From CALXQW01 sp031553045 (GTDB lineage Bacteria; Verrucomicrobiota; Verrucomicrobiia; Opitutales; Intestinicryptomonadaceae), in the NCBI GenBank assembly GCA_031553045.1, contig JAVBLZ010000011.1, positions 1-64,000 on the forward strand: 64,000 bases of DNA. The letters are read 5' to 3'. A program made the position numbers and the translations under genes. Under the pieces are notes generated by a model. It did not search any database. It saw only the letters and a list, made by a program, of their open reading frames with translations, and had not been told where the DNA came from. Shown here in pieces: positions 17,101-24,351 of this stretch; the stretch's first letter is position 1; each line of letters opens with the position of its first letter.

Positions 17101-17927
17101 ATGCCGCTAAAATTCAGATTTTTAAGCGTATGCAGGGCTTCGACTTTATCTACTATCAATACTGGCATTCCGAATTTATTCAGCCTGAAAAATGCCGCCA
17201 AAAAACGCAGTGCTTCTTCCTGTGCAAAAAAATTTAAAACTTTTACAAGGCGCGGGGCTTCATTTATTATCTTGCCTTTAAGGCGCTCTACAGCCTCTTT
17301 ACGCTCCAAAAGATAAAGCTCTTCAGGGCAATCATAGTTTGAAATTTTGCTACAATAAGCGTCCCAATATTCATCCAAAAAGCTCACTCCGGGAATGTGC
17401 TTATTCATGCTTGCCATTAAGTGCGCCTTACTTGCGACCGTCCGGTTGATTAAAGGCAGCAAGTCCGCACCGTCGTAAAATCTAACCGCCTTCCATTTGC
17501 CCAGCGCATTCTTTTCTGTGATCCAGGCTGCCTTTTCCTTTTCCGGCCATATATGAAAAGTAAGCTGGATATATGTCGTGTTGGACATTTCTTCCGGCGG
17601 CAAACATGATTCTCCAAAAGTGCGTTTCTTAAAATCTTCATTAGCCTTTGCCTTGATATCGCCGCGCATGCTCAGCTCCCACACGCATGGGCCGGACGGA
17701 AAGGCGCTTGTGGAGCCGTCCGGCAAATCCGTATAACCGTCAAAACCGGGCGTGTTGACATCATCTGAACCTTGAAATCTGACTCTTGACAAAAGATCCG
17801 TAGCGCCTTGCGTCGTCTCATAAATAAGGTCTCGGATTATCTCTCCGATTACCAAATAGCTGACGGGGCGCAGACTCCATTGAGCCAAATCATTTGCGCT
17901 TATGTTTTCAAAAAAATAGTCTGGCAT
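14166..17927 (-). CDS. Giant nuclease-like protein with helical-repeat body, candidate defence effector
   Basis: 1253 residues. The N-terminal 110 residues resemble a restriction-endonuclease-like domain: GFDGY (61-65), then FPSGPCVWELSMRGD with Glu84 in the WE pair, then KANEDFKKRT (94-103). This D-G, SG-x-x-WE, KAN-x-D-x-x-KRT pattern is one I recall from large uncharacterised bacterial proteins. Residues about 215-340 look like a degenerate NTPase-type alpha/beta domain (LVKVLNFFAQEEALRFLAAF, PVLIVDKVEAL, GIIILNNI) with no Walker A GKS/T. The remaining 850 residues are mostly alpha-helical with no catalytic motif seen. The ATG lies 2 bp after the stop of an interrupted upstream ORF, suggesting a former operon. 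A STAND-like anti-phage role is inference only. Confidence 0.55.
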   Translation of the reverse strand: MPDYFFENISANDLAQWSLRPVSYLVIGEIIRDLIYETTQGATDLLSRVRFQGSDDVNTPGFDGYTDLPDGSTSAFPSGPCVWELSMRGDIKAKANEDFKKRTFGESCLPPEEMSNTTYIQLTFHIWPEKEKAAWITEKNALGKWKAVRFYDGADLLPLINRTVASKAHLMASMNKHIPGVSFLDEYWDAYCSKISNYDCPEELYLLERKEAVERLKGKIINEAPRLVKVLNFFAQEEALRFLAAFFRLNKFGMPVLIVDKVEALHTLKNLNFSGIIILNNIDTSQDNIQFIKSMRSINILAVFDSHRGAEESIVVKPVRVHQLEDFFKEKMPSMRLTNAEIEQSYGVIECLRCYLIYKHDGLNSPRRCAVNQGDMLAYFIADSWDGAHECDILFLQGICGKTKEQIASDISKLKGENFPFVRGVGVKVLGLNKIEAWHYSAPAIDEDNIKSIFTHIKGVFKESDPKWSLEADKRFAAEIYDAKAKYSHTLKEGIVRSLLFMFKHAHICSIPDLLKDRISYCIKEIFAGINSWQEWASIDPFLPTLAETAPEEFLDWLEDSALKRRTSLEALFSDEQTSNFLTSGGCKYCGLLWGLERLMWIKDYAVRSMFALADLSALPIGKAYSNSPLDSLSSAFIFWMPQCVLSYQERLSVIKKITQKNPDIGRKLVNKALHALSSAHIQAPAYEIAEPYKDSAEEETAYYKELVALLLLSAKSDPKALLEIYKKSGNDLHTKYKILQLLEPFEWDRELALKLWERLRTDLYYAKRRAEKRIESLPKEYVKTLEAAYEKFTPADEADKIAWVFKCMPKFPYEVSPKKYRDERPEVGVRIEMLEEYLDAEGLDALPKLLGKIEFMHEIAEAACKGSFCMRIDSLMASYSMSSDESLKKFAKNYLANIYYHRRKDFISLYEKAGFEERKRFLCSLPYDDFVRDALVQSEEYNTFYWQNCYGSVDENTPYSDEYIDGFISADRIEKALNGIYFLKKKVKTSTLFQLLSKCTQEKFHKISAHESHEILGLFEEIYRRAENGEIIDGVLCANLERVFLVFFDHLYTDLHPRYLYMILLDNPSVYMEIVRIVYLNDKKEAAERTEGSNAMPPEIAYRILESLRTVPGLDASTDKFDSDTYKKWVCVVLKLAAEQGYIIGAKISLAHTLQFTPAGSDGIWPHEALRDLLEDELKYDFIDTFVMEKMNSRGVTTRSIGEGGKQEHDLASKYNDEAAKLNVEYPHTAKLLSSIAVRYTSHGNYNDSRLD

Positions 17928-17929
17928 GA

Positions 17930-18226
17930 TTATGTTGGCTCTTGGGTTATTATCGGTGCTACATCAAGGATGATTTCGTTAATAAAGTTACGATTATAGA
18001 TATCATAAAAAATATTGTGCACAAGAGAATACTGAAGCATTCCTGGCTCTACAATACTCTGTTCATTACGCATGTAAATATACTGTGAGGACACCTTGTC
18101 ATTTCAAAAAATATTTGAGGATGGTCGATACTGTTGTACTTGGCGAGACGTAGGGAAAAATCCGACGCTCAAATCCCTGAAAAATTTGCCTAGCAATTCG
18201 CATGGTTGGATTTCAAATTTAAGCAT
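17930..18226 (-). pseudogene. Interrupted small ORF upstream of the giant nuclease-like gene
   Basis: From ATG 18226 a minus-strand frame runs 40 codons (starting MLKFEIQPCELLGKFFRDLS), meets an in-frame TGA at 18104-18106, and continues in the same frame for 57 more codons (SSQYIYMRNEQSIVEPGML) to TAA at 17930-17932, 2 bp before the giant protein's ATG. Both halves have a protein-like composition. The simplest reading is a decayed gene, or the tail of a larger one, with a nonsense mutation. Selenocysteine is possible in principle, but no convincing SECIS stem follows the TGA. No family recognised. The rest of the gene-free stretch, 18227-18396, holds nothing I can identify. Confidence 0.4.
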
Positions 18227-18396
18227 CAAGAGGAAATGTGCACCGAATTCTCAAAGCCATTACACCTAATTAGCAAAATTCCTTCTTCCCGATTTTTCAT
18301 TTTCGTTGTCCCCAATTAAACCGTATTTGGGCTAGCGAAATATCTTCAGAAATGAATATGCTGCGAATCGCTTTGCTATGTGCGCTCTTAAGCCTT

Positions 18397-18777
18397 TTAA
18401 AAAAGATGCGCAGAGCGTTCTATCTCTTTTGTTGAAGTGGCATTGTATGAAACTTCGTAGCTCAAACCCTCAGGGCCGTAAACGTAGTAGGTGTGCTCTT
18501 TGCTTGTGTAGTATGCAAATTCAGGCCCGTATTGAGATTCCCTTATCAATACCTGCGGCAACTCTCCAGACCTATTGTAAGTGAACTTTGTGGTCTTTTC
18601 CGTAGTTGACGCATAGGGCGATAGAGTGGCGGCTGTTTCCATTTTCTTGACTATTGTTGTACGCACATTCTCAGCATCGTAAGCGTAGATAATTTGGAGA
18701 GCCACGCCAAGGCGAGTTGATGTAGGTGAGGGGAACATTGTGCGGTCATGATTAGGATTATGAGTGTAAGAGTTCAA
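18397..18777 (-). pseudogene. Orphan Rhs-repeat fragment (displaced tip duplicate)
   Basis: About 126 codons matching part of the Rhs core of the protein at 19702-21303: TMFPSPTSTRLGVA, YDAENVRTTIV, TKFTYNRSGELPQVLI, YYVYGPEGLSYEVSYNAT. It lacks an ATG in a sensible position, has no upstream Rhs body, and ends a few residues after the homologous block in unrelated sequence (KEIERSAHLF). It lies downstream of the two putative immunity genes. This is the usual appearance of a displaced Rhs C-terminal module left by recombination. Confidence 0.75.
18424..18745. repeat. Direct repeat copy A (Rhs core segment)
   Basis: 322 bp that align without gaps to 20608-20929. I count 37 differences by eye, about 88% identity. 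It covers the orphan Rhs fragment. Confidence 0.9.
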
Positions 18778-18812
18778 TTTAATTATATGTACTCATGGAT
18801 ATTAGGTAATTC

Positions 18813-19259
18813 TTATTTATCAAATTGACTTTTTAGGGTCGTGTCAGATTGGAAAAACAAAATTCCATCTCTATGGACATCTTGTTTGACAACTATTCCA
18901 TTTTTAAAGTGAATTTTTTGCCAGAAACCGAAAAGAGACTTGGCTTGAATATTAAGTTCCCAAGTGGTCGATTCTTCGACTCTTTTATCATGGATCGCCT
19001 CATCCTTTGATGCGAATTTTCTGCCCTCTCCATCGGTCTTGATGAAAAAATCAGGATAATAATAAAAATCTACAACAGGATTCTTTTTTAACAAATAAAC
19101 ATCTAAAATTTCTGCCTTATTTAACCCCAAGAAATTAATTTCATTTGGATGCAAGAATAAATAAGCGTTGATAAAAATTACCAATTTCACAATCAAGAAT
19201 AGCAAAGTCGCCGTTATCACGCCTGCCAATGTAATTAAAAAATATTTAGATGTTTTCAT
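18813..19259 (-). CDS. Putative immunity protein, membrane-anchored (paralogue 2)
   Basis: A 148-residue protein with an N-terminal transmembrane helix (YFLITLAGVITATLLFLIVKLVIFINAYLF, split here for length) and a soluble tail. It aligns with the product of 19277-19720: both have EINFLGL or EINFFGM followed by K and an acidic helix, a central WELN or WDLN, and a closing segment ending in FFQSD or YFES. Small, A+T-rich paralogous pairs directly after an Rhs toxin tip are usually immunity proteins, here perhaps against different tips. It lies 17 bp downstream of the first paralogue. No known family recognised; the immunity role is inferred from position. Confidence 0.6.
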   Translation of the reverse strand: MKTSKYFLITLAGVITATLLFLIVKLVIFINAYLFLHPNEINFLGLNKAEILDVYLLKKNPVVDFYYYPDFFIKTDGEGRKFASKDEAIHDKRVEESTTWELNIQAKSLFGFWQKIHFKNGIVVKQDVHRDGILFFQSDTTLKSQFDK

Positions 19260-19276
19260 ATTATATAGGAATATTT

Positions 19277-19720
19277 TTAATTATATTTGCTTTTTAAACT
19301 TTCAAAATACAAAAGATCTCCTCTTTTGAATGTATCCTGTTTAAAAACTTTATTATTCTCGAAATATATTCTTTGAAAATAAACTCCTGATGTTGTGGAT
19401 TTGAAATTCAAGTCCCAATATGAAGAATTATATATCTCATAATCTTTTTTTACTTCATCCAAACTCGAAAATCTTTTTTGAATATCGCACGCATCTTTAT
19501 AAATAGTAATAAGATTGTACTCGGAATTATCACTATTTATCTTTCCATCTTCCCTTGATATCAATGCTTGAATAACATCATCTTTTGACATCCCAAAGAA
19601 GTTAATCTCACCCCAATATACATCCTCCGTATCCGCAAGAAATATACCCGCACTCTTAAAAAGTAGGAGTGAGGTCGCTATGAATATGAAAATGAAATAT
19701 ATTAGTAACTTCTTTTGCAT
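19277..19720 (-). CDS. Putative immunity protein, membrane-anchored (paralogue 1)
   Basis: A 147-residue protein with an N-terminal hydrophobic helix (LLIYFIFIFIATSLLLF) and a soluble domain rich in Tyr, Asp and Lys. ATG 19720 overlaps the last 19 bp of the Rhs gene, the tight coupling expected for a toxin and its cognate immunity gene. It shares EINFFGM, WDLNFKS and FKQDTFKRGDLLYF with the neighbouring paralogue at 18813-19259. The membrane anchor suggests protection at the inner membrane or periplasm, which would match a toxin acting there. No known immunity family recognised. Confidence 0.6.
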   Translation of the reverse strand: MQKKLLIYFIFIFIATSLLLFKSAGIFLADTEDVYWGEINFFGMSKDDVIQALISREDGKINSDNSEYNLITIYKDACDIQKRFSSLDEVKKDYEIYNSSYWDLNFKSTTSGVYFQRIYFENNKVFKQDTFKRGDLLYFESLKSKYN

Positions 19721-21303
19721 TTTCCTGAAAATAAACTTCCCATCGGCATTTGAGAGAAGAAAAGATGTTGAGGGATAAGAGTGTTATTGCCGATTGTAAA
19801 AGTTGACCAATCACTAATCTGAAGTCCATTATATATTGCAGCAGTCGCTGTAAATGAATTACAGTTAGCATCTACGACCGAAGTCATTCTAGGATTGATA
19901 CTATAAATTGAAGTATTTTCCCTTGGTTGTGAAATATAGGCATTTACCGAATGCAAGTATTCGTTCAGCTTATCCATAGGGATTCTTGTACTACCATTAT
20001 AGGTTACAAAAGAGAGGTGATTTGTTCTATCAACATTATCGCTAGGATCATTGAATCGGGCTATAAGACGGTTGTCACCCGAGGTGGTTTTTACAGCAAA
20101 AGCACTTACATGGGCACGATACATGTCATTTGCTTTCATATGAACAAAAACATCTCTGTAGTTAGGATTTAATTTATTATAATAGTCATACTTATTTATT
20201 AGTATTAATGTTGATGTATGTACATTAATATTGGGGGCGTAATCGCTATCAAACGGTCTTACTCGAACAATCATTTGAGCATCCTCTCCATCTATATCCA
20301 CATACATCAGTGGGTTGCCGTTGGCGTAAAGGTACCAGTTGAGGCCGCCGGAGAAGCCGCTTGGGTCGGCGGTGAGGAAGCGTTGAGTGTGGGGGTCGTA
20401 GTAACGTGCCCGCATATTTATCAGGCCGTTGGGGTCGGTCTGCACTCCGTAGGCGCCGACGTATAAAAACGGAGTGCTGCTATTGCCCTTGATGTGGTTG
20501 CTCAAACCTGAGACGTCGTAGGAGTATCTGTCGGTTACCGTGCCTGTTGTGTCGGACAGAGCTATTGTTGAACCAAGGTGGTCGCTGTGGTAGTATTTTA
20601 CATCGAGCTCTTTTGTTGAAGTGGCATTGTATGAAACTTCGTAGCTCAAACCCTCGGGACCGTAAACGTAGTAAGTGTAGTCTTTGCTTGCATAGTATAC
20701 AAATTCAGGCCCGTACTGAGACTCCTTTATCAATACCTGCGGCAACTCGCCAGACCTATTGTAAGTGAACTTTGTAATCTTTTCCGTAGTGGACGCATAG
20801 GGCAATGGCATGGCGGCTGTTTCCAATTTCTCCACCATTGTTATGCGCACATTCTCGGCGTCGTAAGAGTAGGTAATTCTGGGAGCAACTCCAAGGCGAG
20901 TTGATGTGGGGGAGGGGAACATGGTGCGGGCATAGGTCTGCTTTGACCCCATAGGCTTTTGCAGATTCCCCCTGGCATCGTAAGTTATGGAATTGGCTTC
21001 ATCCAACAAGCGTTGTGCCTCTTCCGCAGACGTCTCCGGCGAAAGGTCTAAATCTGAAAGACTTTGCGTGCCAATCACGCTTGGGCCTTTAAGCAAGTTG
21101 CCGTCGGCATCGTAATCTATCAGGATATTTGAAGTGGCGGTGGCGTATGAAGACAGCGTGTTATCCGCATTATACTGCGCTGTGAATGACGGCGGACGCT
21201 TGTGCACCAGCGCAGGAAACTTCTTTATGGCCGATATGCGGCTTAAATCGTCATACGCATACTCGTACGACATTATCGGCAGGCTTGTTTTGTTGTAATC
21301 CAC
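19702..21303 (-). CDS. Truncated Rhs/YD-repeat protein with C-terminal toxin-like domain
   Basis: About 533 codons from a GTG at 21303; the frame is open a little further upstream without an ATG. Residues 1-330 are the end of an Rhs shell: YD repeats such as ISYDARGNL-type units, YYHSDHLGSTIALSD, and the conserved closing motif RARYYDPHTQRFLTADPSG with NWYLYANGNPLMYVD. The remaining 200 residues are a variable tip with VVDANCNSFTATAAIYNG, whose Asn-Cys-x-Ser-Phe hints at a papain/NlpC-like cysteine hydrolase (weak inference). There is no signal peptide and no N-terminal shell, so it is a recombination-ready tip or a decayed rhs gene rather than a complete toxin. Confidence 0.8.
   Translation of the reverse strand: MDYNKTSLPIMSYEYAYDDLSRISAIKKFPALVHKRPPSFTAQYNADNTLSSYATATSNILIDYDADGNLLKGPSVIGTQSLSDLDLSPETSAEEAQRLLDEANSITYDARGNLQKPMGSKQTYARTMFPSPTSTRLGVAPRITYSYDAENVRITMVEKLETAAMPLPYASTTEKITKFTYNRSGELPQVLIKESQYGPEFVYYASKDYTYYVYGPEGLSYEVSYNATSTKELDVKYYHSDHLGSTIALSDTTGTVTDRYSYDVSGLSNHIKGNSSTPFLYVGAYGVQTDPNGLINMRARYYDPHTQRFLTADPSGFSGGLNWYLYANGNPLMYVDIDGEDAQMIVRVRPFDSDYAPNINVHTSTLILINKYDYYNKLNPNYRDVFVHMKANDMYRAHVSAFAVKTTSGDNRLIARFNDPSDNVDRTNHLSFVTYNGSTRIPMDKLNEYLHSVNAYISQPRENTSIYSINPRMTSVVDANCNSFTATAAIYNGLQISDWSTFTIGNNTLIPQHLFFSQMPMGSLFSGKCKRSY
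20608..20929. repeat. Direct repeat copy B (Rhs core segment)
   Basis: Partner of 18424-18745 at an offset of exactly 2184 bp, with no indels. The two copies flank the toxin tip and both immunity genes, so homologous recombination between them would delete or swap the module. Confidence 0.9.
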
Positions 21304-21570
21304 TAGTATGGCGAAAATGAAATAAGTATTAAAAATCGATATAAGCGTTTAAGCATAAAAATTTAATTACATAAACTTTATTTAACCTTACTGTCAATTT
21401 CATAACTCGCTAAGTGACGGTAAAAGCAGGCAGGCGTCCTTACGTAAAGTGCTTGCAATGATTTTGAAAAAAGCGAGAGGAATAATGCTAAGATAAAGTA
21501 ATAACATTAGGATTCAGTCCAAATAATGTTACTACCATATACTTGCGCATAAGACGTTAAGCGCCAACAC

Positions 21571-22194
21571 CTATCTGATAAAGCTTGTGAATATGCGTTC
21601 TTCTGTCGGCGGCGGGGGGACTTTGTCTTTACCCGCCTCCAAAAGGCGCAGCACCCACACCATGCCTTCCGCAAGGCGGCGGAGAGTCTGCACACCCTCC
21701 AAGTCTCCGTCCATCTCGGCCTTTTTTCTGCCGTGCACAACAGCCCAATATTGGGTGGGAGGCGTCAAAACTTCCGCAAGATGAAGATAGTTGCTTAACT
21801 GGTGAAAGACGTCTTCACCGCCACTGCGCCTGACTATGGCGACACTTGCCGCCGCCTTATGCCTGAACAAATCCGACGCCGAATAAAACAGCCTGTCCAA
21901 AAAAGATTTCATAGTGCCGGCAATGCCCCCGTAATAAGTGGGGCTTGCCAGAATAAAACCGTCGGCAGCCGCAATTTTTTGGGCTATGGAATTTACTTCG
22001 TCTTCTTTAAAAACACAGCCGTCCGTTGAAGTTGCGCAGTAATTGCAGGCTATGCAGCCATGTATCAATTTTGCGCCAATATTTATTTCTTCAAATTCTA
22101 TGCCGCTTTTTTCAAAAACATCTTTTATTATCCCCAACGCCTGACTGGTGTTTCCGCCCTTGCGAGGGCTGCCGTTTATCGCAACAATCTTCAT
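21571..22194 (-). CDS. Iron-sulfur flavoprotein (Isf-like, NADPH-dependent FMN reductase fold)
   Basis: A 207-residue flavodoxin-fold protein. The N-terminal VAINGSPRKGGNTSQAL is the FMN phosphate loop. CIACNYCATSTDGC is the compact four-cysteine motif of Isf proteins that holds a [4Fe-4S] cluster beside FMN, and SPTYYGGIAGTMKSFLDR is the second flavin loop. The family is common in anaerobes and moves electrons or reduces oxygen species. The ATG overlaps the GNAT stop as ATGA, so it is third in a translationally coupled operon with a GNAT and an ATP-grasp enzyme. The final 60 residues (WVLRLLEAGKDKVPPPPTEE) are typical of the family's tail. Confidence 0.9.
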   Translation of the reverse strand: MKIVAINGSPRKGGNTSQALGIIKDVFEKSGIEFEEINIGAKLIHGCIACNYCATSTDGCVFKEDEVNSIAQKIAAADGFILASPTYYGGIAGTMKSFLDRLFYSASDLFRHKAAASVAIVRRSGGEDVFHQLSNYLHLAEVLTPPTQYWAVVHGRKKAEMDGDLEGVQTLRRLAEGMVWVLRLLEAGKDKVPPPPTEERIFTSFIR

Positions 22195-22724
22195 AATGAT
22201 TTCCCCAACTTTTTTGTTAATGCCTCAAAGCCGATTTTTTTGATTGAAAAAAATGAAGTGCCTTCGCCCTCTTTGTAGTAGTCTTTAAGCTCCGCCTCCA
22301 AGACAAAGCCCATCTTCAAATAAAATTCTCTCGTGGGCAGATAGTCGGGTCTGGAAGATGTCTGGAGAAAAACTTTTCTGCCCCCGTTTGAAAACATCTT
22401 ACGCAAAGCCTCATAAATCAGATGCTTGCCGAGCCCCTTGTTGCGACACTTTTCATGCATCGCTATCCAGTACAGATAATATGAGTTGTCGCAAAGCGGT
22501 ATTGCCCCAAAAGAGGTAAAGCCCACAACTTCGCCGTCCAACTCCAAGAAAACATACTCGCTACCCGCCGCTTCCGCACCGCTATCCAGAACGCTTTTTG
22601 CATCGCTCACGGCGGTTGCGATTTCTGTGGGAACGCTCTCAAAAAAACCTGAAGATTTTGTGATTTCTTCTATGCTTTTTAAGTCGGACTCTTTGAGGAA
22701 ATTCCTGAAGACTATTTTGCTCAT
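22191..22724 (-). CDS. GNAT family N-acetyltransferase (or acyl/aminoacyl transferase)
   Basis: A 177-residue GNAT-fold protein. The acetyl-CoA pyrophosphate loop is visible as CRNKGLGKHLIYEALRKMF, preceded by YLYWIAMHEK and followed by QTSSRPDYLPTREFYLKMGF, the usual C-terminal strand and helix. It is coupled by ATGA overlaps to the upstream ATP-grasp gene and the downstream Isf gene. GNAT enzymes beside RimK-like ATP-grasp ligases are known from comparative-genomic work on peptide-modifying systems, where the GNAT domain may form a peptide bond or cap an amine. Whether it uses acetyl-CoA or a charged tRNA cannot be told here. Confidence 0.85.
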   Translation of the reverse strand: MSKIVFRNFLKESDLKSIEEITKSSGFFESVPTEIATAVSDAKSVLDSGAEAAGSEYVFLELDGEVVGFTSFGAIPLCDNSYYLYWIAMHEKCRNKGLGKHLIYEALRKMFSNGGRKVFLQTSSRPDYLPTREFYLKMGFVLEAELKDYYKEGEGTSFFSIKKIGFEALTKKLGKSL

Positions 22725-24214
22725 ATATTTTTCCTCTTTAGTTTTTCGCCAAGCTTCATTTCTTCAACACGGTGCATAAAGCCCTCCATAATGCGTTTAT
22801 AAAGTTCGCCTTTAAGTATCTTATCTTCTATGCCGGCGTCTATATTTGGGTTGTCGTTGACTTCTATCAGAAGCACTCTGTCGTCTTGAGTTTCTTTTAT
22901 ATCAACACCGTAGAGCCCGTCGCCCATCATGTTTGCCATTTTCAGGGCCACGTCCAAAACTTTTTTGGGCACGTCTTCTACGGCGAGAGTTTCTGAAGCG
23001 CCCTCTCTATTTCTGCCTTTGCCACTGCTGTTTACAACCTGCCAATGTTTTGACGCCATAAAATATTTGCAGGCAAAAAGAGGTTTTTTATCGAATATGG
23101 AAATGCGCCAATCAAACAATGTGGGCACAAATTCCTGAGCAATCAGAAGGTCGGAATTTTTCAGAAGCGCGGTTAAGATTGTGCTCAATTCCGCCTCATT
23201 TGAAGCCTTGAACACGCCTTGAGAAAATTGGCTGTCGGGCTGTTTTATGATTATTGGAAACGGCAGATGTTTTGAAATATCTTTGGCGTTTTGCTTGTGC
23301 ACAATTATTGTCTGCGGTATGGGCACTTTGCGAGACTGCGCAAGCTGAGCTTGAAAAACTTTGTTTGCGCAACGAATTATTGAATTTGTGTCGTCAATTA
23401 CAACCATGCCGTTTGCCTCCGCCTGACGGGCAAAAGTGTAAGTATAATTATTTGCATTTGTTGTTGTGCGGATGAACAAAGCGTCAAACTCACTGAGCCT
23501 GTCCAAATCGTGCTTGGTGATGAATTCACACTCAAAGCCGGCGGCGGACGCCGCCCTTGCAAACTTTGCCAAAGCCTTTCCGTTTGAGGGCGCAAAGCAG
23601 CCTTCGTTTTTATCTATGAGTATTGCCAAGCCGTAGCGTGAGTCCCCCATTTCATTGTAGAGCCTTTGACGGCGCAAAAGGTACTCGTTGGCTATTTTGC
23701 TTATTGTCTCCAGATTTTCGGCGCTGATGTGTTTTGAAGTTATGGGCTCCAAATCAAAGACCTCCCACACGCCGCTTTTTTTGCGCTTAAAATAAGCCTT
23801 GAACATGGGCGCCGGAAACAGCGTAAATAAAGAGCGCGCCAGCCTTTCATATTTTTTTTCAATACACCTGCCAAAGTAAATTTCCAACTCAAATACATCT
23901 TGCTTTAAGTCTCCCAAAATTTTGTGAGAGATGTCTTCAATTTCTCCAGACATGTGTTTGATTATTTTGCGAGAACCAAAGTCTATGATGGTGCGCACGG
24001 CAGGTTCAGGCCTATGCCCTCTGGCTCTGGCAAGCAAAGATACGTAGTAGCCCATATTCTGATATTTGAAGGCGTTGCACAAGTTGAGAACCCTGAATTC
24101 TCCGAGCCGTGCAAATTCGGCGTCTGTTATATATTTGCGTGCGGATATGACCCTTGTATTAGGTATATTCAACGCCCATTTTTCCGGTGCAGATGCAACT
24201 ATGATAGTTTCCAT
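22721..24214 (-). CDS. RimK-like ATP-grasp ligase with RLAN-type N-terminal domain
   Basis: A 497-residue ligase. Residues 1-200 match the layout of the RLAN domain (RimK-like ATP-grasp N-terminal). From about 210 a pre-ATP-grasp segment (YGLAILIDKNEGCFAPSNGKA) leads to the ATP-grasp core: NKVFQAQLAQSRKVPIPQTI, PIIIKQPDSQFSQGVFK, LIAQEFVPTLFDWRISIFD and GLYGVDIKETQDDRVLLIEV with NDNPNID as magnesium ligands. Such enzymes use ATP to join an amino acid to a carboxylate by an acyl-phosphate. It is first gene of a coupled operon with GNAT and Isf genes and is divergent from the SGNH hydrolase gene. The peptide or small-molecule product is unknown. Confidence 0.85.
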   Translation of the reverse strand: METIIVASAPEKWALNIPNTRVISARKYITDAEFARLGEFRVLNLCNAFKYQNMGYYVSLLARARGHRPEPAVRTIIDFGSRKIIKHMSGEIEDISHKILGDLKQDVFELEIYFGRCIEKKYERLARSLFTLFPAPMFKAYFKRKKSGVWEVFDLEPITSKHISAENLETISKIANEYLLRRQRLYNEMGDSRYGLAILIDKNEGCFAPSNGKALAKFARAASAAGFECEFITKHDLDRLSEFDALFIRTTTNANNYTYTFARQAEANGMVVIDDTNSIIRCANKVFQAQLAQSRKVPIPQTIIVHKQNAKDISKHLPFPIIIKQPDSQFSQGVFKASNEAELSTILTALLKNSDLLIAQEFVPTLFDWRISIFDKKPLFACKYFMASKHWQVVNSSGKGRNREGASETLAVEDVPKKVLDVALKMANMMGDGLYGVDIKETQDDRVLLIEVNDNPNIDAGIEDKILKGELYKRIMEGFMHRVEEMKLGEKLKRKNI

Positions 24215-24297
24215 TTTGGGATAATTGTTTTCTTTTGCCCCTATTATCGCCCGAGGTCAAGCCATATATTGCATGACAAAGCTTTTTGCGCCAGTGC

Positions 24298-24326
24298 TTG
24301 ACAGAAATCTTCTTTAGGGTTTAGTC
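24298..24326 (+). promoter_or_regulatory. Candidate promoter of the SGNH hydrolase operon
   Basis: A consensus -35 hexamer TTGACA (24298-24303) stands 17 bp from TTAGTC (24321-24326), a weak -10. It is 26 bp before the ATG at 24352. Confidence 0.4.
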
Positions 24327-24351
24327 TGTGGGGCATCAAATTATTTGTCTT

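Noticed and set aside
18104..18106. TGA as a selenocysteine codon
   Set aside because: The sequence after the TGA gives only a 3-bp stem (GTG/CAC), not a bacterial SECIS, and no sel genes are in the window.
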